Source: Pohlia nutans
Taxonomy: Eukaryota; Streptophyta; Bryopsida; Bryales; Mniaceae
Assembly: GCA_022496805.1 (NCBI GenBank)
Contig: CM040086.1
Coordinates: 1,242,501 to 1,306,500, forward strand
DNA length: 64,000 nucleotides
Direction of reading: 5' to 3'
Positions 11,830-22,110 of the stretch are shown piece by piece. The position numbers were made by a program, and so were the translations under genes. Position 1 is the first letter of the stretch. Each line of letters opens with the position of its first letter. Under the pieces are notes generated by a model. That model was not told the origin of the DNA, searched no databases, and saw nothing but the letters and a program-made list of their open reading frames with translations.

Positions 11830-13586
11830 AGACCTGCAGTCCCAAATTAGTCTAAGAGATTTTTTTAATTTTAAATTTCTTGAAAGAGGGGGTTATTTTT
11901 TTAAAGTGTGTCCCTAGATGCACAAAATAGGGGACAGTTTTTGTCCTCTTGCATGAACATCGATGGGGAATTTAAAAACGAGGTATTTGATATGTTAAAG
12001 CGTTTATTAGAAGTTTCACTTTCCACTGTCTGATTCATCTTTCATAACATTGTTAAGCCCTAGACTTTGTACCCCTACTAAACTTTCCAAAATTCTCTCC
12101 AATGTTCTTGCATGCTCTTGGATGTTCTTTGTTTTCACATCTTAAGTTTGTCTTACTTGTTTGACTCTTACAAAATTCCCTTATATAATAGCAAGTGTCA
12201 TCTTTCACTCTATGTTTCAAGGAAAGTTATTGTATTAGTAAAAAGCCAACCAAGTAGTAGGCGGTGCAATACCGCTTACTCTTTATGAATGTTATTCTAC
12301 CTTTTCTACAAAACTAATGTGAAACTTTCTTTATTTTATAATTCGGTTTTATTGGCAAGTGAAAAAGATTCTAGTGCACTTTAGTATGCATTTTTTGGAC
12401 TTTGAATGAACAAGTTATGAATTTTTAAAGTTTTGCCTATGGGTGTATCCAAAATCAATATGAAGCTCTTGTAGGCTCTTTTGTTATGATTGTATCAGAG
12501 TTCTTGTGTAATTAGTATTTATGTACATCAGACTTTGGTATCATACCAAAAAAAAATATTGAACATTATTTAATTCCTTGCTTGGTTTATTTTGAAAAAT
12601 AGCCACAAGGTTCAAAGGTGTTGTTGTATGAGTAGTGGAAAGACCATAAAATGTAAAAATATAATGTGGATGTCTTGGATTAGGAAAGACCGGCTTTAAT
12701 GTTGTTTGAATGAAAAACATACTTACTAGGATCGGACATGTGAGGATATTTCACTTGAGAGCCATTGGTTGTGTCTTTTGGCATGCACATGCCAACTATT
12801 TGAGACACAAACTACTAAAGGCATGCTTTAATGTTGTTTGGGTGGCAGATAGACTCATTAGAATCCAAAAAGTCTCTTCAGTCCTCCACGTGAGGACCAT
12901 TGACATTCAAAGCAATCAATCAATTGAAGGATGTTGATTGATTGTCACTGAGAAAGAACAGTCAACATCTTTCAATTGATCGATTGCTTTGTCATTCCAA
13001 AGGACACAATCATGTCTTTTGGCATGTACATGTCACAAAGGTAACAATTTATCATTTTTCGGCAATTTTGAATTGTAATTTATATGATATTATGTAAAAG
13101 ATGCCATTAATTTTCCAAAATTTTAGGCGTCTATTTTTTAAAATTATAAATGTTGAACTTGCTAGTAAACTACGGTACACTAGTAGCTATAAAGTGATAC
13201 AAATAGTAACATAACACAAACATGATTGCTTAAATTATTGACAATCATTTTTAATTTGTAAAAATGATATCACCATTGGAGATGTGGATGAGGCTTACAT
13301 AGTTTGAAATATGTATATACACTCAAAACTTTTTTATGTCAACCCTTTGGTAACTAGCAAAAAGTTTGGCAAGTAGAAAGTATTCAATCATATGTCTCCA
13401 TAATAGCCAATATTCTCTCTAGATATTAGAATGTGACTTTGGAGAGCGTAATAATAGCAAGTTCAGAGTGTATACAAAAAAAAAGATTAATTTACAATTA
13501 AACAACTTACAGTGGATGCCACATCGACATGACGTGGCTTGTAGTTGCAAGTTGCAAATAAGGTGGAGGCAATTAAAACCACCCAT
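11830..13586. other. AT-rich intergenic DNA, no gene seen
   Basis: No exon-like or conserved sequence was recognised. A short imperfect hairpin lies at about 12905-12998 (CAATCAATCAATTGAAGGATG against its near-complement). The phrase GTCTTTTGGCATG(C/T)ACATG occurs twice (12773 and 13014), suggesting an old small duplication. Confidence 0.5.
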
Positions 13587-13668
13587 TTGACCTCTAAACG
13601 TTTGAGAATGTCTTTGTGGCAAGTAGAATATTGTGTATTTTTCTTATATTTGAAATGGATCCACACCT

Positions 13669-13899
13669 TTAACCCTTGAAGGATTTAGGGAATAGTAGAT
13701 ACGTTGCCGTATATTTAACATTTGTTCTGAGTAGAAAGTTCCAAATTGAGATCCCGATAGCTTTTAAGACCATGTAGATATGAATTTTAATTTTACTTTT
13801 TGATACAATACTCATAGGAGGTGTAGAACCATTCCAAATACAATGAAATACGGTCGTGTACATTGGCCGGAATGACCAATCTGGACCTTTAAGGGTTAA
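13669..13899. mobile_element. Nested TTAA MITE
   Basis: It is bounded by TTAACCCTTGAAGG and CCTTTAAGGGTTAA. It inserted into the TTAA of a family C element; the right TTAA is shared with the next element. Confidence 0.75.
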
Positions 13900-14414
13900 C
13901 ACCTAAGTGATCAAACAACCATTTTATGATCGTTGTTCTTTTTACGGGCTGCCCACGATAATATATATATTTTATTTAAAAAAAATTCTTTTAAGATAGG
14001 AAATCAAGTCTACTTTCTGACCCAATCTAAATCATGTCAATATGAGTTAAACTCCAGTGAAATTTTCAAAGAAAAAGACCTCAATATTGTCCTAGTGTTA
14101 TAAAATTACTACTTGGGAAAACTAAAGATGTTCTCCGTTTTTATTTATTTATTTTTTAGAATAGCATGTCTATTTTTAACCAATCATACCAAATTTCAAA
14201 TTTGAAAAATAATTTTGGTGAATATTAAATAGAGAATGCTTTTAAAATTTATTAAATGAGTATCCAAAACACTTTTATTGAAAGTTTGACCGTAATCACT
14301 AAACATTTTTCTTTTCATTTTCTTTTTTGGACCAAACTTCATCAAAGCTCCAAAATTAACATTTTAAAACCCTTATAGGTTTTGCCCTTAACCCCTCTCT
14401 CATTTAGGGGTTAA
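13896..14414. mobile_element. Nested TTAA MITE (family A, inverted)
   Basis: It is an inverted relative of 3423-3971: it shares the GGGCTGCCC block near its left end and the TTCATCAAA block near its right end. It is bounded by TTAACACC and AGGGGTTAA and inserted into the duplicated TTAA of the neighbouring element. Confidence 0.65.
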
Positions 14415-14669
14415 TGGGTTTGAGTTCAACAAAGAAGTTGGAATTTAGGCCAATGCGGTTCTAGTGAGATATTAAAATCCCAATTTAGAGCTTCTCGTTG
14501 ATAGCAAATGCTAACTACACGACAACGTATCTACTATTCCCATAGGATGTTTAGGGATTAAGCTATAATTGTGCTTGGACTTTTTTGAAGATTGAATTGG
14601 AACTATTTTTTTATTAATAGACATATAAGATTCATGAATAAATAAATATTTTTTTCTCAATTTAAAATG

Positions 14670-15007
14670 TACCATACGTGGAGGCACAGTCGGCACTTTC
14701 ATGTCAAATAATTAACAAAAGTTGAAACAGTGTAGGTCGGCACTTGCAAAAGTAATTATTAAGAAATTGGCTATTAATAGCTAGAATTAAAAAAAATCAG
14801 CGGCTAAACGTTTTATTTTATTTTTTGTCTACGATTATTGTTGAGTGTACTGTTCGTTTTGTTTTGTTTTTAATTTTAATTTTTGTTATGTTTTTTTTTT
14901 AATTTTATATTTTTGTTGATTTTGACAAAATACTTAATAAATTTAATTATTTTTTAGCATTTTTTTAGGGAATTATTTTCTGCCGACCCTGCCTTCCACG
15001 TATGGTA
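14670..15007. mobile_element. MITE with TACCGTACGTGG-type ends, copy 1
   Basis: The ends TACCATACGTGGAGGCACAG and CTGCCTTCCACGTATGGTA are imperfect inverted repeats. Further copies lie at 37301-37642 and 60181-60460. All share an interior with GCGGCTAAACG and a TTTTGACAAAATACTTAATAA-like stretch. Noncoding. Confidence 0.75.
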
Positions 15008-15243
15008 ACTTGTTTGAATTTTTCAAAGTAACAAAGTTATTCGTACCGGATTTATGTCATATATGGTAGGTGGTCATGTTACGAAAACTGAACTGATTGT
15101 CAATTGTCAGTGTGCTACTTGGTCTTCTGGCCCCCACTTCAGTTTTGTGCAGTTCCTTTGATGGTTGACGCTTCTTGTAAGGTACAATAAAAGCATCCGA
15201 ATAAGAATCTAAGCATCTTTTTGTGTTATTAAACTACCATACA

Positions 15244-15282
15244 GGGATGGGTGACCTCTCGGGAAGTCCTGGTGTTGCATCC
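15244..15282 (+). pseudogene. 5S rRNA 3'-end fragment
   Basis: The 39 bases starting GGGATGGGTGACC, continuing through GGGAAGTCCT and ending GTGTTGCATCC match the last third of plant 5S rRNA. The 5' two thirds, with most of the internal promoter, are absent, so it is not a functional gene. It lies directly upstream of a SINE-like tail. Confidence 0.8.
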
Positions 15283-15299
15283 AAAATCTTGGTCTAATG

Positions 15300-15400
15300 A
15301 TTTTTGTTGGTGGGCAGTGGGTCATTGACATTACAAACGAACACTTTATTCAAGCCGGCCTTGAAAGTGAATCAAAGTTTTTATCTATTTATTTAATTAA
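15300..15400 (+). repeat. SINE-like tail, copy 1
   Basis: A GGTGGGCA...CATTGACATTAC...ACACTTTATTC...GCCGGC block is followed by a TATCTATTTA tail. The same block is found at about 35330-35545 and, on the other strand, at 39841-39975, also with TATC-rich tails. Different 5' sequences joined to one 3' block and a simple-repeat tail are typical of SINEs. Confidence 0.5.
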
Positions 15401-16449
15401 ACTACTGTAGGTGGAGGGCAAGGTTGATACATCTATCATATCCAGCTATCACGGTCCGCAATTTTTCCCTAATGTTCAAGTTTTTGTCAAAATGATGAGA
15501 ATATTCTTTAATATTCTAAAGATATTCTTCAAGATTCTCTTTCTTCACAATAGAAAAAAAATTGAAAAATTAATTCTCTACAACTATTTGGGCTTCTCTT
15601 CTTATAATAAATTTTTTGTCAACCTTGACATGTGGATACGTTATGTTGAATATTTGATATTTTTTTGGGGAAATAAGGTTCTATAGATAAATTTTTTTTA
15701 AATATTCTTCAAGATTCTCTTTTTTCAGTATACAAAAAATTGAAAAACAACTTTTTCATAAATTTTGGCATTTATTTGAGAAATATTTTTTAGTGTCCCT
15801 ACCTTCTACGTACAATAACTTAGTTTTTGTTGGGCCCTGTTGACAATTGAAAACAAATCAGTTTTTTTAGTATGTATATTTTAAGCACAATATGAATAAA
15901 TTATGAAATTTTGAAGGTCTGTTTCTATGTGCATCTCAATTTGATTCTAAACTCTCATATTCAAAAGGTGTAAACTTTAAATAAGAAATTGTAGGTGTTG
16001 ATTTTGCATCAGGTTTGCAACTATGCTTAGTTATTTTATGGGTTGATGTTGATCAATAACTAGGGTGGACTTATTGTGGAAAAACTTCACCAAATAATTA
16101 TGCACAACAACAATGTATGTTGTATGAATGGCTATTATCATATTAATTTGGAAGATGTTATTATGATGTTATTTGGATGAATTATCATATCTGGAGGATG
16201 CTACTTTTGAACATGAACTTTCAAGTATTTAACAACTTTTGGAGCAACTCTGCTATAATTGATGTCTAAATTTTCTTTTACAAACATCTTGCCTTTGCAA
16301 AATGTCTTTAATTTCAATCTATGCAAAAATTTCTTTATTGTCTCTTACCATAAGCCTTTCCATGTTTACTACCACCATTTTTACAATGTGAAAATTATGA
16401 AATTTTAATTGAATTTCACTACTATAAATTGAATTAAATTATGAATAAA
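15401..16449. other. AT-rich intergenic DNA, no gene seen
   Basis: No conserved coding sequence was recognised. Two related stretches (AATATTCTTCAAGATTCTCTTT near 15530 and 15705) form an imperfect direct repeat. A solitary end like the 14670-15007 MITE family lies near 15800-15825. Confidence 0.4.
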
Positions 16450-16453
16450 TCAT

Positions 16454-17803
16454 AACACTTGATTTGTTAAAAGTGCACATAGCCATGTGCACTATTTTTT
16501 TTGGTTAATTGTACCATTGGCTCAATATGATGTAAAAAAAGAGCCTATATTTGTGTATACTAGTTTTGTTTTTTTGAAAGCATCAAATATAAAGGAATCC
16601 AATGCAAAGGTGTGTACATATTGAAAATAGTTAGCGAATTTGAATTTCACTATCTTTATTGTAAAATTCAGCAAAAAATTGATTATTTCATCTTATCTTT
16701 TTGAGTATTAACCCTTTAATGTCTCGATTCATCATTGTTTTCAAAGATTCGTTATAAAATGTTTGATGAAAAACAAAAATGGAGTTGATATACAAAGCAA
16801 AGTCCTAAATGTCAATGTGAAGATTGCATCTGTACGGTTGGATTCATCATTTTATTCATTAATATTTATTAATGAATTTTGCAAGGTTTTCTCTTGAAAT
16901 TCATTTAAAAATCCAAAATTAACACATTTTTGTAAAAAAAAAATGTTAAGGAAGTTGGAATAACGTGCATTACAAGATGGCAGCAACTTTAAGGGCTTGT
17001 ATCACCTTCAACCCATGTCCGTTTTCAATAAAAAACCTATTGGGTTGGATTTCCCTTGAAGCCTAGTTATCATGGTAAATTTTTTAGGTCAATCTGTATT
17101 GTTTAGTGCACGGGTCAAGTTTGGACACTTTTTGCTATTTGGATCAAATGGGTCATTTTTCAAACTATTTTTTGACATTGCAAGGCCATTTTAGGGCACA
17201 CTAAATTTTTTCATGAGACGTTTTTGGTACCAATGTGTTTATATGATGATTTTAAACTACTTTATAGTTCAAAGTTATTTCGTTTGAGTAGTTTTGAAAA
17301 GGAATTTCACCTCTAATTATGTTGCTAGGTAAATTATAGCATCCATATTTAGCACTAAAACATTATGATCTTGCAATTTATATGGCCAAATGACCCTAAA
17401 ATTGATTCACATGATTTACAATATGTAACTTACAAGATTGTACGCTTGAGATTTCTATACCTTAAATACATTTAAACCTATAACACATCAAAAGCAGTGA
17501 TGATTTTAAGTCCAAAAAAGCTAGGGACCCTTAGAGTTTAATGTTTTACGGTGAATTTTACAACAGATCTTAGTATCATAATCAAATTCATTTGTTTCTA
17601 GTTACTTTAATTTGCACAATACACATTTGATGACATCAAATTATATGAAGAAAATATACGAGTTCATATATGCAATTTATTTATCATAAGGTGCACATAT
17701 ACAAGAGAAGCAAAATCATTACATTTTCTCAAGTCTTCTATATGTCAATAACATTATATTCACTTCTTAATATATACTATAGTAACTAACAAATTCTTCT
17801 ATT
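16454..17803. other. Left terminal noncoding region of the large transposon
   Basis: This is 1.35 kb of AT-rich DNA between the left inverted end and the end of the decayed leftward gene. No ORF of note is present. Confidence 0.5.
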
Positions 17804-20800
17804 TTATTCTCCAGACTCAGAAAGGCCTAACCTTAAACTATAAGGGTCACGAATAGATGGATGCACTAATGCATTCTCTGCAAAATTCGTAGCTATAACC
17901 ACACTTGCATTTACTTCGTTCACCTCCGTTGTTGTCAAATTTTTCCCATGAGTTGCCGTTTCTGGTACTTGTTGAAGATCTCGTATATCTGTAGCAATAT
18001 ATTTGTATGTAGGTTTTCCACCTATAATATCACTCGTAATTTCCTCTCGAATGTACCATGCCATACCGTCATTCCAACGATCTAAGATGGCATTATAATA
18101 ATAGCCATCTTCGTTCAATTATGATATCTGTTGCGTGGGCGGAACATGATAGGAACCAGGACTTGAAAAATCCATAGGCTCATTGTCTTCATCATCTCTT
18201 TCATCACTCAAATGCACTTCTAATTTTTCTTTACCTTTAGATAATGGAATCTCGGAACGCATTTTCTTTCGAGGACCGCTATTATCATCATCCTCATATC
18301 CAGAACCCCGAGAGTCTCTCGTAGACTCGGAATGGTCATCATCATCATCAGATTCAGTCAAATCTCTCTTTGGATCTATCGGAGGATTTTCCCATAGTGC
18401 TTATTCATCATCATCACCAACCAATCCATCAACAACTCTTTCTTTCCACCTTCGAAGCCATATTATCATATTTTCATCACGCTCAAATATTACGAGCTCT
18501 TTTGTTTGCCCACATAATCCATGTGTCATATGTGTAAATCCGATAGCCACAATCATCCATTTCTGAGGACGAAAATAAGATCTGATAATCTCATCCACAA
18601 CCCCTGGGCAACGTGCCTCGTGATATTTTGTACACAAGTCCCAACCAGCTGCAGGCTCCATGAATACTGAATCACAAATTTTCACACCCATTGCAAAACT
18701 CTCCATCACATCAGCCGTACGAGGATATCGCATTACAATAATGATGGGCCCCACTGGTGTATAAGTTGCTACTATTTTTCCCCCTCCCTTTATCACTTGA
18801 CCTTTTGCGCCCGATTGTGGAGCAAATACATAAGTACCTGTGATAACAGTCCAGCCTGATTCTGCTAGAATATTTAGCAAACGAATCACAAGTTCTGCAA
18901 TTTCTCCAGCTGACAACATAAATATAGCGTTCCAACGTTCTGTATCACACATCCATGTTTCAATCGTGTGTACTATGCCTTTATAATCCTCCTCTGACCA
19001 AAATCCTCCACTGGGCCCATTTCTACAATCAAACATCCACAACGCAGGCCGTGCAAATTTCCCTTGTACCGCTTGAGATAAACAACCTCCCACTTTCACT
19101 TTTGTTTCTAATCCAAGTCCTTTTTGTCCAGCATACTCAAACTCAAAACTCCACAATTCCTCATTTTTTTGAAAAATTTCCTTCCCACCTGCAAACAAAC
19201 CCAATTTTCCTTCCATAATTAATCTGAAATGATTGAAGACCTTGGTAGGGATAAATGATTTGTTCTTCAACATAGTATCAAACCCGGTCATAGCTTTTAC
19301 AGATTCTCAACTTTTCCGAAATTCGTCCGTGGCATCTCTTCCAAGAAAATCAAGCGTTCGATTGTCTCCGAATTTCTCAACATTCCTCTTCATCCAATTT
19401 CTCTTATCAGTAAAGCCACCCACAGCCTCTGCATCCAACCACTTCAGAGCATTGTGAACTCCCAAACGAATTTTAGTCTTCTCTGACCATGCTTGCAACG
19501 AATTTGTTGAAGAACAACTTGAAGAAGTATGAAAATAGACTTTTTGATCTTTGTCCTTTGAGTCTACAGTTGCAGCTTCACATAAAAGAACAAAGTCTAT
19601 TGGGCTGGTTCCTTTCAATAGTTTCAACCAAGTGATTGACATCCGTTTACGTTCATGTGTAGTCGACTTCTTTCCATTCTCCTTGAGCTCTTCTTTTTTG
19701 TCTTTCTCATAAAAGAAAGTGAGTCCTTGGTCATAAGCATCACACATAGCCTTCAATGCCGACCATTGTGTCTCTGAAACAGTAGCAATAGACAACCAAT
19801 CTCGATATGTCACATTCATTTTCTTCATTGACATAATATTGTTATCTTTGATGTCTGGTTTCATACCAGTAACGCTAGGTAGACACTGTAAAAATTGCCG
19901 CCTTCTCTCAATGTCTTCATCTTTGAAGGGACTCGGGCATTGAAATTTGGTCCAAACACTTCGAATTTTTTTCAATGTCTCCCCAACTGTGCTATGGTAT
20001 TTTCGTGTAGAGGTTTCTTCATTTCGCTTACTAGAAACCACCAGATATTTGAAATCTTCATCATAAACCACCACTTGTGCCGGACGTTTCACAAAGAGTT
20101 TTTTATAAGTTTCCTCGGAGAGAATCCCACATGTTCGGTCCAATGGAGCCAATTCTTGACAAGCATATAGAATATCTTGCCCATCTACTGGTTCCCAAGT
20201 TATGAGTGGAAGAATGGCGTCTCTTTTCTGTGCAAACGTATTTCCCGGCATTTCATCAATGCATTTAAGAAAATCTTCGCAGCTTTTAAAAACATAAGGC
20301 TGCGCATTTTCTCCATTGACATTTCCAAGCGCTACATACTCCATGGGCCGTAATGTCAACGTATGCATTTCTAAAACTTGAAGAGATTTCATCCTTTGAT
20401 AAACGTTTTTTGCATTTTGGATGTTCAAAATCCGTTGATTTGTAAACGGATCAGAAGGTGGTCTTACCTTTTCAATTTCCACTGTGAACCGAAAGTCCTT
20501 TCCAAATATGAATCCCATCTCAACTTCATCGGTAGTGAGCAAAAGAATCAAATCATTCTTTGCAGATGTATGCAAAGCTTGTCCTGCAGAAACAAGTCGG
20601 TTGTTTTTTAATCGTATGTGTGTAGATGGTTCTGGACGTTCTTCAAAGTCATACAATGATAATGCAAGATTTGTTGTCTGTGAATTGTTGTCACGTTGAG
20701 TCGTAGAGGATCGTGAGCCTTTCTTTTTCTGTGTAGAAGGTGTAACTGAAGGAACTGGGTTCGAAATTCTTCAACATCTCGTTCTTCAAATTTGGAGATT

Positions 20801-21228
20801 AGTACTAAAGAATGCCCGTATTTTACAACTTCAGGCAAATCTTCTGGTGCATTTCCAACTCCATTCAAGTAGCGTTCGTATTGTGTCATGTAAATACGCA
20901 GACTTTCAAGCTCCACTTGATCAAGCAATGAAGCATTGATAGATAGATTTTCACGAAGATTCTGTTGAGCAACGTTCAATTTTGCCCACCACTTCACATA
21001 TTTTGGCAAACCTGTACATTTTGTAGGTGTCAAATCCAAAAACCTCATAATATTGCATTGCCTCAGAAGATAGCTCATTGGAGGATTCTGTTTTGAGGCA
21101 CGCATGATAATTTCACACAATCCATCTTCAGAAGATGATTGAACCTCCACCATCTTTGTTACAGTTTCAACAATATGTGACATCCACACTAAACTCCATT
21201 CCGTTTCCATGAAAAATCCGAAATGCAC
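17804..21228 (-). pseudogene. Decayed large transposon-borne ORF, tentatively ParB-like plus methyltransferase-like
   Basis: Read leftward from ~21.2 kb, four open segments (20656-19307, 19291-18401, 18361-18119, 18118-17804) lie in one frame and are separated by single stops: TGA at 19309-19307, TAA at 18403-18401 and TAA at 18121-18119. An upstream segment (21228-20608) is in another frame, with a shift near 20770; a further piece may reach ~21.4 kb. Together they imply a protein of ~1100 residues. The segment around EPVDGQDILYACQEL resembles the ParB-type 'P-x-D-G-Q' core. A later segment with PALWMFDCRNGPSG and AESGWTVITGTYVF suggests a Rossmann-like methyltransferase fold but lacks a clear catalytic motif. 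An acidic, serine-rich linker (near 18300) and a short folded C-terminal piece follow. The family is an inference from memory. Confidence 0.6.
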
Positions 21229-21504
21229 AAGACTACGTGTTTATCAGTCTTTGATAACCACCACCCATAATCCAGAAAACTATCCATACTTCTAGGATTT
21301 CCAATACAACAAAAAAACAGAAGAATCACATTCCACGTGCCAATAACAAATGCCATATAAAAGTTTAGGACACACAAATTCCATCCATATCTATCCACTA
21401 TTAATGCAAAACACATGCCTACTTCTTACTAAAGCTAAGAGAAGAAATAAATTGGTCATCGAGGTGGGTATCTGCTCATTTTCCTCCAAATATAAGAAAA
21501 AAAA

Positions 21505-22110
21505 AATAGTTGACGAAGGAGGTGGGCATGTGTCCACCCCCCCTACAAAGTCAAGACAAAAAACTAAATGATGAAGGGGGTGGGCATGTGCCCACTTCCT
21601 TCGCAAGTGCAAAAAAAAAATTAAATGATGAAGAGGGTGGGCATGTGCCCACCCCCTTCTAATGTGAAAAAAAAAATTAAATGATAAAGGGGGTGGACAT
21701 GTGCCCACCCCCTTCTAATGTGAAAAAATTTAACTAAATGATGAAGGGGGTCGGCATATGCCCACCCCCTTCTAATGTGAAAAAATCAATTAAATGATGA
21801 AGGGGGTGGGCATGTGCCCACCCCCTTCTAATCTGAAAAGAAAATTAAATGATGAGGGGGGTGGGCACATGCCCACCTCCTTCTAAAGAGCTGAGAAAAA
21901 TGTAATTTATGAAGAGGATGGTCATGTGCCCACCCCTTCTGAAATGAAAAATTAATTAATTGATGAAGAGGGTGGGTTTGTGCCTTGCCCTCTCCAAAAC
22001 TAAGAAAAGATGGAAAGGTTAGAGCATAAGTCCACCCTTTTTAAATTTATAGAAAAATAAATTGATAGAGAGGATGGGCATTTGCCCACCTCTTTCAAAG
22101 TGAAGAGTAA
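21505..22110. repeat. Left hairpin-unit array, about 9-10 copies
   Basis: Units of ~56-60 bp each contain the near-palindrome GGGTGGGCATGTGCCCACCC followed by CCTTCTAATGTG and an A-rich spacer with TTAAATGATGA. The array lies just upstream of the leftward gene. Read on the opposite strand its core (GAAGGGGGTGGGCACATG) matches the right array, so the two are inverted relative to each other. Units decay towards 22.1 kb. Confidence 0.85.

Larger units (their letters stand above)
13587..14561. mobile_element. Family C MITE split by two tandem TTAA insertions
   Basis: Outer halves at 13587-13668 and 14415-14561 together match the uninterrupted relatives at 50671-50897 and 51705-51949. At the site where the relative near 51797 reads CCACACCTTTAATAGG, this copy reads CCACACCTTTAACCC, followed by two elements and then TTAATGGG. 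This gives a before/after view of insertion into TTAA. Confidence 0.75.

Noticed and set aside
18183..18566. 127-codon plus-strand ORF
   Set aside because: Ser-rich antisense of the acidic stretch in the leftward transposon gene.
19292..19309. Stop-codon readthrough or recoding of the leftward transposon ORF at TGA
   Set aside because: Two more stops (both TAA) and at least one frameshift occur in the same gene, so decay is the simpler explanation.
21391..21708. 105-codon minus ORF with His/Pro repeats
   Set aside because: It is the left hairpin array in translation, not a conserved protein.
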